Positions 33,686 to 41,470 of a DNA stretch of 41,501 nucleotides are shown here, piece after piece. The stretch spans positions 1-41,501 of the forward strand of contig JAURER010000023.1 in the NCBI GenBank assembly GCA_030827315.1, written 5' to 3'. This DNA comes from Gemmatimonadota bacterium (GTDB taxonomy: Bacteria > Gemmatimonadota > Gemmatimonadetes > Longimicrobiales > Gaopeijiaceae). The notes beneath the pieces are model-generated. The model made no database searches. It saw only the letters and a program-made list of their open reading frames with translations, and was not told where the DNA came from. How positions within the stretch are numbered: position 1 is the first letter of the stretch; each line of letters begins with the position of its first letter. A program made the position numbers and the translations under genes.

Positions 33686-33714
33686 TCCGGCTTCGCCCTC
33701 CGGCCCCCGCATCG

Positions 33715-34461
33715 ATGACCGTTCGCGCGTTCGCAGACCTGACTTGGGAAGACGTCCGTGACGTGGCGGGGCGCCACGCTGTCGCGATCCTCCCCGTCGG
33801 CGCGGTCGAGGCGCACGGCCCGCATCTGCCGGTCGGTACCGACGTGATCATCGCCGAGGCGATGGCGCGCTCGTGCGCGGAGCAGCTCGACGGGACGGGC
33901 AGGCGCGCCCTGGTCATGCCTCCGCTGTGGTACACTGCGGCGTGCTTCGCGGATAGCTTTTCGGGGACCGTGAGCGTGGACCCGGGTATCGTGACCGGCC
34001 TGATCCGCGGGATCGCCGCCTCTCTCGTCAAGCAGGAGATCCCGACGTTGGCCATCGCGAACGCGCACCTGGACCCCACGCACCTCGGTTCGCTCCGGGC
34101 GGCCGCGCACGAGCCCCCGGAGGGCGCCCGCATCGTATTCCTCGACCTGACCCGTCGGAGCGTGGCCGAGCGGCTCACCGAGGAGTTCCGGACGGGTGCG
34201 TGCCACGCGGGGCGGTTCGAGGGCAGCGTCGTGCTGGCCGAGCGCCCGGAGCTGTTCCGGGACGACGTGGCGCGCACCCTGGAGCCCAATCCGGCAAGCC
34301 TTTCGACGGCCATCCGAGCGGGACACGGTAGCTTCGAGGAGGCCGGCGGACCGCGGGCCTACTTCGGCTGGCCCGCCGAGGCGAGCACGGACGAGGGGCG
34401 AGAGACGATACGGACTCTGGGGCGGCTGCTGGCCGACGCGATCGTGGAGGAGAGCGAGTGA
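33715..34461 (+). CDS. Creatininase-family metal-dependent amidohydrolase
   Basis: A 248-residue protein of the creatininase/formamidase fold, which hydrolyses cyclic or linear amides using two metals. Ligand positions match creatininase closely: E32 and H34 in GAVEAHGPHLP, D43 in VGTD, and H118 and D120 in NAHLD, where creatininase has E34, H36, D45, H120 and E122. The last acidic residue is Asp rather than Glu. The HAG segment reads CHAGRFEGS. It is the first gene of the aromatic-CoA operon and overlaps the next gene as GTGA. Possible roles are releasing anthranilate from an N-acyl precursor or opening a lactam formed after ring cleavage; both are inference. Confidence 0.85.
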   Translation: MTVRAFADLTWEDVRDVAGRHAVAILPVGAVEAHGPHLPVGTDVIIAEAMARSCAEQLDGTGRRALVMPPLWYTAACFADSFSGTVSVDPGIVTGLIRGIAASLVKQEIPTLAIANAHLDPTHLGSLRAAAHEPPEGARIVFLDLTRRSVAERLTEEFRTGACHAGRFEGSVVLAERPELFRDDVARTLEPNPASLSTAIRAGHGSFEEAGGPRAYFGWPAEASTDEGRETIRTLGRLLADAIVEESE

Positions 34462-35234
34462 GCGGACTCGAGGGGTACAACGCACTCATCACCGGCGGGG
34501 GGCGAGGGATCGGCGCCGCGGCCGGACTCGCTCTGGCCCGGGCGGGAGCGAAGGTGTCGCTCGCGGCGCGCAACGAGGCGCAGGTGGTGCAGATGGCGGC
34601 CGAGATCCGGAGTGAGGGACTGGAGGCGTTCGCCTTCCGCTGCGACGTGACCGACGAGCGGCAGGTGCGAGACCTCGTGCTTTCGGCGAGAGACGCCATG
34701 GGGCGTGTCGACATCCTGGTGAACAACGCAGGCACCGCCGCGTCGAACCCCCTGTCGCGGGTGACACTCGCCGAGTGGCGACACATCATGGACGTGAACG
34801 CCACCGGTACGTTCCTGTGCACGAAGGCCGTGTATGATCGGATGGCGGAACGCCGCTGGGGACGCGTCGTGAACATCGCCTCGGTGGCCGGGCTCGAGGG
34901 CGGCCGGTACATCACCGCGTACACCGCGGCGAAGCACGCGGTCGTCGGCTTCACCAAGGCGCTCGCCGAGGAGTCACGGGGCAAGGGCGTCACGGTGAAC
35001 GCGGTCTGCCCGGGCTACGTGGACACCCCGCTCACCGACGAGACCATCGCGCGGATCATGCACCACACCGGCAAGGACCGGCAGGGTGCGCTCGATCTGC
35101 TCCTGGCCGAGTCCGGTCAGTCCCGGTTGATGCGCGCACACGAGGTCGCGGACGCCATCCTGGCTCTGTGCAGGGAAGAGGCACACGGTCGCAACGGTGA
35201 GATCGTCGTCCTGGACGGGAAGGAGGTACCATGA
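34458..35234 (+). CDS. Short-chain dehydrogenase in the aromatic-CoA operon
   Basis: A 258-residue classical SDR with TGGGRGIG, NNAG, a Ser in NIASVAG and YTAAK, ending in the C-terminal VLDGKEVP. In this context it probably oxidises or reduces a hydroxy/oxo group of an alicyclic or acyclic CoA intermediate, as 3-hydroxyacyl-CoA dehydrogenases do. Substrate assignment is inference. The GTG start overlaps the creatininase-family stop (GTGA) and the stop overlaps the RidA start (ATGA), so translation is coupled on both sides. Confidence 0.9.
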   Translation: MSGLEGYNALITGGGRGIGAAAGLALARAGAKVSLAARNEAQVVQMAAEIRSEGLEAFAFRCDVTDERQVRDLVLSARDAMGRVDILVNNAGTAASNPLSRVTLAEWRHIMDVNATGTFLCTKAVYDRMAERRWGRVVNIASVAGLEGGRYITAYTAAKHAVVGFTKALAEESRGKGVTVNAVCPGYVDTPLTDETIARIMHHTGKDRQGALDLLLAESGQSRLMRAHEVADAILALCREEAHGRNGEIVVLDGKEVP

Positions 35235-35647
35235 CCTATGTGCGCGTGGATCCCCAGGAGCTGGGTGCACCCCGAGGATGGACCAACGGGATGCTCGGGC
35301 CGGCGGGAGGGCGGGTACTCTTCGTGGCAGGCCAGGACGCAGCCGAGCCCGAGGGTCACGTCATCACCGACGACTTCGTGGAGCAGTTCGACCTCGTGCT
35401 TCACAAGGTGCTCTCGGTGGTGCGGGCCGCGGGGGGAGAGGTGGCTTCCATCGGCCGCATGGTGATCTACGTGACCGACCTCGACGCGTACCGCGCCCTG
35501 CGCCCCGAGATCGGTCGGGTGTATCGCACCCGGATGGGGAAGCACTTCCCGGCCATGGCGCTCGTCGAGGTGTCGCGGCTCGTGGATCCGCGCGCGAAGG
35601 TCGAGATCGAGGCCACCGCCGTGCTCGCTCCGCATCCGGAGGCCTGA
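35231..35647 (+). CDS. RidA/YjgF-family protein without the usual arginine
   Basis: A 138-residue cytoplasmic RidA-fold protein (LFVAGQDAA, then VLSVVRAAGGEVASIGRMVI, VTDLDAYRAL, and the end KVEIEATAVLAP). The position of RidA Arg105 in the usual P-A-R motif is Met109 (FPAMALVEVSRL). Subfamilies lacking this Arg do not act on 2-aminoacrylate, yet the fold also includes 2-aminomuconate deaminase. The ring-reduced product of 2-aminobenzoyl-CoA is an enamine-like compound, so deamination of that intermediate would fit. This is inference. The ATG overlaps the SDR stop; a GGAGG at 35638-35642 near its end serves the next gene. Confidence 0.87.
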   Translation: MTYVRVDPQELGAPRGWTNGMLGPAGGRVLFVAGQDAAEPEGHVITDDFVEQFDLVLHKVLSVVRAAGGEVASIGRMVIYVTDLDAYRALRPEIGRVYRTRMGKHFPAMALVEVSRLVDPRAKVEIEATAVLAPHPEA

Positions 35648-35649
35648 CC

Positions 35650-36447
35650 GTGATCGAACCTCGCTCCTTCCTCTACGACCTGGACACCGAAACCGGCGTC
35701 GCCACCATCACGCTGAACCGACCCGAACGCCTCAACGCGCTCACCTTCGAGGTGTACGACGAGCTGCGGAACACCTTCTACGCGCTGCATGACGAGCCGG
35801 AGGTCCGCGTGATCGTCGTCACTGGCTCGGGGCGAGGGTTCTGCAGCGGCGGCGACGTCGAAGACATCATCGGGCGGCTCTTCGAGCGCGACATGCGGGG
35901 CCTGCTCGAGTTCACGCGCATGACGTGCGACCTCGTGCTCTCCATCCGGCGCTGCCGGAAGCCCGTCATCGCCGCCCTCAACGGGACCGTGGCCGGGGCC
36001 GGGGCCGTTATCGCGACGGCGTGCGACATGCGGATCGGAGCCGCGAACGCGAAGATCGCCTACCTCTTCACGCGGGTCGGTCTGTCCGGCGCCGACATGG
36101 GTGCGGCTTGGATGCTGCCGCGGATCGTGGGGCTGGCCAGGGCGAGCGAGCTGCTCATGACGGGTGACTTCATCTCGGCCGAGGAGGCCCACCGCATCGG
36201 GCTCTACAACCGCGTGGTGCCCGAGGGCGAGTCTCTGGCGGCGGCGACCGAGCTCGCGCTCAAGCTCTCTAAGGGACCGTCGTTCGCGATCGAGATCACC
36301 AAGGACGCGCTCAACCGCGAAGCGAGTATGGACCTCGCCGGCGCGCTCGAAGCCGAGGCGCAGATCCAGGCGGCCCTCATGCTGCACCCCGATTTCCGCG
36401 AATCGTACGACGCCTTCGTCGAGAAGCGCCCGCCGAATTTCCTCTGA
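35650..36447 (+). CDS. Enoyl-CoA hydratase/isomerase (crotonase) family protein
   Basis: A 265-residue crotonase-fold enzyme. The oxyanion-hole segments are GRGFCSGGDVEDI and NGTVAGAGAVIATACDMRIG. The second catalytic region reads GLSGADMGAAWMLPRIVG, with Asp but not the hydratase Glu pair, closer to PaaG-type isomerases and ring-opening hydrolases than to a simple hydratase. In the operon it could open the alicyclic ring or act in the following beta-oxidation. The GTG at 35650 has GGAGG seven bases upstream. Confidence 0.9.
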   Translation: MIEPRSFLYDLDTETGVATITLNRPERLNALTFEVYDELRNTFYALHDEPEVRVIVVTGSGRGFCSGGDVEDIIGRLFERDMRGLLEFTRMTCDLVLSIRRCRKPVIAALNGTVAGAGAVIATACDMRIGAANAKIAYLFTRVGLSGADMGAAWMLPRIVGLARASELLMTGDFISAEEAHRIGLYNRVVPEGESLAAATELALKLSKGPSFAIEITKDALNREASMDLAGALEAEAQIQAALMLHPDFRESYDAFVEKRPPNFL

Positions 36448-36460
36448 GCCTGGCGCAGCC

Positions 36461-37618
36461 ATGTCGGATACCCACACCGTTCGTGCATTCCTGGAACCCG
36501 ACCACCATGCGTGGGGGGCTGCGGTCGCCGCGTTCGCGGCTCGCGATCTCGCCGGACGGCCGCATGCGGCGACCGACGACGCGGCTCGGGTCGAGGCCCG
36601 CGAGCTGCTCCGCATCATGGGAGCACGCGGTGTCTTCGGCCCGATCGGCGCGCGTGACCTGCGGGCGTGCTGCCTCGCGCGTGAGCTGATTGCAGCCGCC
36701 TCGCCTCTGGCCGACTCCGTATGGGCACTCCAGGGACTCGGAATCACGCCGCTGCTGCTCGACGGGACGGAGGACCAGAAGGCGCGGTGGGCGAAGCCCG
36801 CGCTCGCCGGCGAGGCCATGAGCGCGTTCGCGATCACCGAGCCTGGCGCGGGATCGGACGTCGCCTCGATGTCGACGCGCGCCGAGCGCGACGGCGACGG
36901 TTACGTGCTGCACGGGCACAAATGGTTCATCAGCAACGCGGGCATCGCCGACTGGTACGTCGTCTTCGCGTCGACCGACCTGTCGGCAGGAAGCCGGGGC
37001 GTGTCGGCGTTCGTCGTGCCGGCGGACGCCGAGGGGCTCACGTTCTCCGGCGCGCAGGTGATGAGCGCCCCACACCCGCTCGGCGAGCTCACCTTCGACG
37101 GCTGTCGGGTGCCCGCGGACCACCGAATCGGGGACGAGGGACGCGGCTTCAGGCTCGCCATGGCGACGCTCGACCAGCTCCGACCCACGGTGGGGGCGGC
37201 CGCGTGCGGCATGGCTGAACGAGCGCTGCGCGAGGCGCTCGACCATGCCGTGCGCCGTGAGCAGTTCGGCAAGCCGATCGCGGAATTCCAGCTGGTGCAG
37301 GAAAAGCTCGGTCGCATGGCGATGGACCTGACGGCAGCCCGCATGCTGGTGTACCGGGCAGCGTACGAGAAGGATCTGGGTGCGGAGCGCATCAGTACCG
37401 AGGCGGCGATGGCCAAGGCCTTCGCCACGGAGGCCGCCCAGCGGATCGTCGACGACGCCGTGCAGATCCTCGGCGGTCGGGGTGTGATGGCGGATCACCC
37501 GGTGGACATCCTGTACCGCTCGGTGCGCGCGCTACGCATCTACGAGGGGACGACGGAGATCCAGCACCTGATCATCGCGGGGAAGATGGTGGCCGACGCC
37601 AGGGCGGAGCTCGGATGA
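36461..37618 (+). CDS. Acyl-CoA dehydrogenase
   Basis: A 385-residue FAD enzyme. Typical segments are FAITEPGAGSDVASM (flavin and substrate contact), GHKWFISNAG, RREQFGKPIAEFQLVQEKL, QILGGRGVM and IYEGTTEIQ, with the catalytic base Glu362 at the standard place. It would form a 2,3-enoyl-CoA, or dehydrogenate an alicyclic acyl-CoA, and pass electrons to ETF. The start at 36461 follows the upstream stop by 13 bases. The stop overlaps the next ATG (ATGA, 37615-37618). Confidence 0.93.
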   Translation: MSDTHTVRAFLEPDHHAWGAAVAAFAARDLAGRPHAATDDAARVEARELLRIMGARGVFGPIGARDLRACCLARELIAAASPLADSVWALQGLGITPLLLDGTEDQKARWAKPALAGEAMSAFAITEPGAGSDVASMSTRAERDGDGYVLHGHKWFISNAGIADWYVVFASTDLSAGSRGVSAFVVPADAEGLTFSGAQVMSAPHPLGELTFDGCRVPADHRIGDEGRGFRLAMATLDQLRPTVGAAACGMAERALREALDHAVRREQFGKPIAEFQLVQEKLGRMAMDLTAARMLVYRAAYEKDLGAERISTEAAMAKAFATEAAQRIVDDAVQILGGRGVMADHPVDILYRSVRALRIYEGTTEIQHLIIAGKMVADARAELG

Positions 37619-39999
37619 GGATCCTGGTCGTCGGTGGCGGTCCGTCCGGGCTTTATTTCGCGATCCTCATGAAGCGCGCCGATCCGTCGAACGAGGTCCT
37701 CGTCCTGGAGCGGAATCGCCCCGACGACACGTTCGGCTTCGGGGTCGTCTTCAGCGATGCCACCATCGTCGAAGTGGAGAGCGCCGATCCGGGGACGTAC
37801 GCCGCGATCACCGATCACTTCGTCCACTGGGACGACATCGACGTGCATTACGGTGGCGAGGTCGTCCGCTCGACGGGCCACGGCTTCAGCGGCATGAGCC
37901 GGCAGACACTCCTCACGGTTCTCCAGGACCAGGCCCGGGCGCTCGGTGTGGAGCTGCGCTTCGAGACCGAGGTGGAGGGGTTCGTGGACGCCGACGCCGC
38001 GCCGGCTGCCGCCGCAGACCAGGCGGGGAGCGTTGCCCTGCTGCGTGTGGATGGAGCCGTGCCCGCCGTCGGGAAGGGTCCCGCGCGTGGCTGGGTGGAT
38101 GCGGCGGACTGGGATCTGGTCGTGGCCGCGGACGGCGTGAACTCGCGGGTGCGCGAGCTTCGGGCCGACCGCTTCGAACCGACCTTCGACTGGCGGCCGA
38201 ACCGCTTCGTGTGGCTCGGCACGACGAAGCCCTTTCCCGCCTTCACATTCTACTTCCGGGAGAACGCGCACGGTCTGTGGCGCGTGCATGCGTACCAGTA
38301 CGAGCCGGGTCACTCGACGTTCATCGTCGAGTGCACCGAAGAGGCGTGGGTCGCGTCGGGCATGGACGGCGCGACGGAGGAGGAGACCCTCGCCTACTGC
38401 GAGGCGCTCTTCACCGAGGAGCTCGCTGGCCATCGACTGACGGGAAATCGGAGCGTGTGGCGCAGCTTCCCCACGATCCGGTGCGCGAAGTGGTACGCCG
38501 AAAACGTCGTGCTCCTGGGCGATGCCGTGCACACGGCGCACTTCTCGATAGGGTCGGGGACGCGCCTGGGAATGATCGACGCGATCGCGCTGCGTGCGGC
38601 GCTTCGGACGGAGGCGTCCGTGCCGGCCGCACTCGCCGCGTACGAGGCGGACCGAAAGCCGGCCGTGGAGTCGCTCCAGCGCGCCGCGCAGGCGAGTCTG
38701 GAATGGTTCGAGGCCACCGAGCGCTACATGGATCTGGCGCCGATCCAGTTCGCTTTCACCCTGCTCACGCGGAGCCTGCGCATCACGCACGAGGACCTGC
38801 GCGTCCGCGATCCGGGTTTTCTCGCCCGCCTGGACGCGTGGGTCGCCGACGAGGCGGAGCGGCAGAGCGGCGTCGGGCTTCCCCGCCGTCCGCCGCCGCC
38901 GCCGATGTTCACGCCGTTCCGGCTTCGGGACCTCGTGGTCCCGAACCGCGTTGTCGTGTCGCCGATGTGTCAGTACACGGCGGTTGACGGGACGGTGGGA
39001 GACTGGCACATGCAGCACCTGGGCAGCCGGGCTGTCGGCGGGGCCGGGATGGTCTACGCGGAGATGACCGACGTCTCCGCCGAGGCGAGGATTTCGCCGG
39101 GGTGTGCCGGGCTCTACCGGCCCGAGCACGTCGGCGCCTGGAAGCGCATCGTGGACTTCGTTCACGGGCACACGGACGCGAAGATCGCGATGCAACTCGG
39201 TCACGCGGGCCGCAAGGGGGCGACGAAGAGCATCTGGGAGGGAGACAACGAACCGCTCGAGCGGGGCGGGTGGGACATCGTGTCGGCTTCCCCGATCCCG
39301 TACTTCCCGGGCCGGAGTCAGACGCCCCGCGAACTCGGGCGGGAGCAGATGGAGACGATCGTCGCGGACTACGTGCGGGCGACCGAGTACGCGGTCGAGG
39401 CGGGCTTCGACCTCCTCGAGATCCACATGGCGCACGGATACCTGCTCGCCTCCTTCATCTCGCCCCTCACCAACGAGCGTACCGACGCCTACGGCGGGTC
39501 GCTGGCAAACCGGATGCGCTTCCCGCTCGAGGTCTTCGACGCGTGCCGGTCGGCGTGGCCCGAGGAGCGTCCGATGAGCGTGCGCGTGAGTGCCGTGGAC
39601 TGGGCTCCCGGGGGCGTGGGGCCGGACGACACGGTGGAGGTCGCGCGCATGCTGGCGGCCCACGGATGCGACGTCGTCGACGTCTCGTCCGGTCAGACCG
39701 TGCCCTATCAGCGGCCGGTGTACGGCCGGCTCTACCAGACGCCCTTCGCCGACCGCGTGCGCCAGGAGGTGGGGGTATCGACGATGGCGGTCGGCAATAT
39801 CTCCTCCTGGATGGACGTGAACACCATCGTGGCGGCCGGGCGGGCGGACCTCTGCCTGATCGCGCGGGCGCACCTGTTCGATCCATACTGGACCCGCCAC
39901 GCCGCGCACATGCTCGGCTGGCCGCTTCCTTGGCCCGACCAGTACAGTTCGGTCTCGAGGTACACGCCGCGCTTCGAGTTCCACTTCGGCGGCGAGTAG
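37615..39999 (+). CDS. Bifunctional flavin monooxygenase / Old Yellow Enzyme-type reductase (2-aminobenzoyl-CoA monooxygenase/reductase-like)
   Basis: A 794-residue fusion. Residues 1-420 are a flavin monooxygenase: FAD motif VVGGGPSGLYF (about 5-15), LERN end of strand 2, and GDAVHTAHFSIGSGTRLG (from about 302), as in salicylyl-CoA 5-hydroxylases. A Pro-rich linker (RRPPPPP) leads to an Old Yellow Enzyme domain from residue 431: QLGHAGRKG, EIHMAHGYLLASFISPLTN, YGGSLANRMRFPLEV. This order is that of 2-aminobenzoyl-CoA monooxygenase/reductase, which hydroxylates and then reduces the ring of anthraniloyl-CoA using O2 and NAD(P)H. PGAP-style labels call the same family bifunctional salicylyl-CoA 5-hydroxylase/oxidoreductase. 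The substrate here is inferred. It is the last enzyme of the operon; a sensor gene follows after 16 bases. Confidence 0.92.
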   Translation: MRILVVGGGPSGLYFAILMKRADPSNEVLVLERNRPDDTFGFGVVFSDATIVEVESADPGTYAAITDHFVHWDDIDVHYGGEVVRSTGHGFSGMSRQTLLTVLQDQARALGVELRFETEVEGFVDADAAPAAAADQAGSVALLRVDGAVPAVGKGPARGWVDAADWDLVVAADGVNSRVRELRADRFEPTFDWRPNRFVWLGTTKPFPAFTFYFRENAHGLWRVHAYQYEPGHSTFIVECTEEAWVASGMDGATEEETLAYCEALFTEELAGHRLTGNRSVWRSFPTIRCAKWYAENVVLLGDAVHTAHFSIGSGTRLGMIDAIALRAALRTEASVPAALAAYEADRKPAVESLQRAAQASLEWFEATERYMDLAPIQFAFTLLTRSLRITHEDLRVRDPGFLARLDAWVADEAERQSGVGLPRRPPPPPMFTPFRLRDLVVPNRVVVSPMCQYTAVDGTVGDWHMQHLGSRAVGGAGMVYAEMTDVSAEARISPGCAGLYRPEHVGAWKRIVDFVHGHTDAKIAMQLGHAGRKGATKSIWEGDNEPLERGGWDIVSASPIPYFPGRSQTPRELGREQMETIVADYVRATEYAVEAGFDLLEIHMAHGYLLASFISPLTNERTDAYGGSLANRMRFPLEVFDACRSAWPEERPMSVRVSAVDWAPGGVGPDDTVEVARMLAAHGCDVVDVSSGQTVPYQRPVYGRLYQTPFADRVRQEVGVSTMAVGNISSWMDVNTIVAAGRADLCLIARAHLFDPYWTRHAAHMLGWPLPWPDQYSSVSRYTPRFEFHFGGE

Positions 40000-40015
40000 C
40001 CGGGGAGCCGCTGCC

Positions 40016-41470
40016 GTGGACATTCGCACCAAGCTGGTCTTCACCCTGGTGGCCGTCGCGCTGACGGCCATGCTGGTGTTCGGTCTCATCGCGAACGGAA
40101 CGGCGGAGCATCGGTTCCGGGAGAGCACCACGGCCCAGCTCGACGGGCTGGCGGCATTCAAGGAAGCCGCGGTCACACAGCTCGTGGCGGGGTGGAGCGA
40201 CCGCGTCGGACTCGTGGCCAGCCGAACCGCGCTGCGTGTGAACCTGGCCGGTCTCAAGCGGGAGGGTGGAAGCCAGTTCGCGGAGCGCATCGAAGCGATC
40301 CTGGTCGACGCGGAGGCCGCATCACCCCTAATCGTGGCGCTCGGCGCTTACGACACGATGGGACGCCTCGTAGCGAGCTCCGGTGACGCCACCACGCTCT
40401 CCGCGTTGGATCAGCCCACGGTCGGGCAATCCGAGGACGGGACCGCCGTCCGCTTCACCGGGGTCGTTTTCCGGGGTTCGGAGACCCCCCTCGCGATCTT
40501 CGTGGCTCCGATGTTGCAGGAAGGCGAACGCGTCGGCGTTCTCCGCGCGGTGCTCCTCACGACGGAGATCGAGGAGCTGTCGGGCAACCAAAGTGGCCTC
40601 GGCGACACCGGCGAGACGATCGTGGTCGTGCGGGACGAAGCCGGCGTGGCCCGCGTCCTGCACCCGCTCCGCTTCCCGCCGGATGGCCAAGAGGGTTCGG
40701 GCTTCACGGTCGGCGCCGGCGATGCCCTGGCGCGGTCGCTGGAAGGTCGCCCCGCCGAGGTCATGCAAACGTACGTGGACTACCGCGGCGCGCCGGTCCT
40801 GCTCGCGACGCGCCTCGTCCCATCCACGGGGTGGGGCGTCGCGGTCAAGATCGACCGGGCGGAGCAGGAACGCCCCATCGCCGAATTCCGAGGGCAGATG
40901 CGTCGGCTCGCGCTGGCCCTCGCTGCCTTCGCCATTCTCTTCGGAACCGGCATCGGCATCCGCGTCGCGCTGCCGATCCACCGCATGGCCGAGACCGCCG
41001 AGAAGATCGCGGCGGGGGATCTTGCGGCGCGCGCGAACATCTCCCAGGAGGACGAGGTCGGCATGCTCGCCCGGACCTTCGATGGGATGGCGGAGGCCCT
41101 CGAGAAGCAGGTCGGCCTGCTCTCGGAATACCGGAAGTTCTTCGAGGTTTCCATCGACATGCTCTGCATCGCGGGGACGGACGGGTACTTCAAGCGTGTG
41201 AACCCGGCGTTCTCTCGGGAACTCGGCTGGACGCAGGACGAGCTCCTCGCGCGTCCCTTCCTCGATCTCGTTCACGAGGATGACGTGGCGTCGACCCTGC
41301 TCGAGATCGAGAAGCTCGCGGGCGGCAGTCCGACGATCCGGTTCGACAACCGCTTCCTCTGCCGGGACGGTTCGTACAAGTGGTTGCGCTGGAATGCCTA
41401 CCCCGAGCCGGAATCCGGACGACTCTACTCGATCGCCCGGCGTACCGGGGTGTCCGAGGCGTCCTCGTGA
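40016..41470 (+). CDS. Membrane sensor with dCache, HAMP and PAS domains, no transmitter
   Basis: A 484-residue inner-membrane protein. TM1 lies at about 7-27; an extracytoplasmic double-Cache-like domain spans about 35-290, with GETIVVVRDEAG, then DYRGAPVLLATRLVPSTGWG typical of its second half; TM2 is at about 298-318; HAMP (PIHRMAETAEKIAAGDLAAR, then DEVGMLARTFDGMAEAL) leads to a PAS domain (about 375-475: FFEVSIDMLCIAGTDGYFKR, SYKWLRWNAYP). The protein ends there, without a histidine kinase, GGDEF or methyl-accepting domain. The GTG at 40016 has GGGGAG eight bases upstream. It may sense a ligand related to the upstream catabolic operon, which is inference. Confidence 0.85.
   Translation: MDIRTKLVFTLVAVALTAMLVFGLIANGTAEHRFRESTTAQLDGLAAFKEAAVTQLVAGWSDRVGLVASRTALRVNLAGLKREGGSQFAERIEAILVDAEAASPLIVALGAYDTMGRLVASSGDATTLSALDQPTVGQSEDGTAVRFTGVVFRGSETPLAIFVAPMLQEGERVGVLRAVLLTTEIEELSGNQSGLGDTGETIVVVRDEAGVARVLHPLRFPPDGQEGSGFTVGAGDALARSLEGRPAEVMQTYVDYRGAPVLLATRLVPSTGWGVAVKIDRAEQERPIAEFRGQMRRLALALAAFAILFGTGIGIRVALPIHRMAETAEKIAAGDLAARANISQEDEVGMLARTFDGMAEALEKQVGLLSEYRKFFEVSIDMLCIAGTDGYFKRVNPAFSRELGWTQDELLARPFLDLVHEDDVASTLLEIEKLAGGSPTIRFDNRFLCRDGSYKWLRWNAYPEPESGRLYSIARRTGVSEASS

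Noticed and set aside
37540-40290. Minus-strand open frame of 916 codons opposite the monooxygenase/OYE fusion
   Set aside because: Antisense shadow; the plus strand carries clear FAD and OYE motifs in this region and the minus frame has none.
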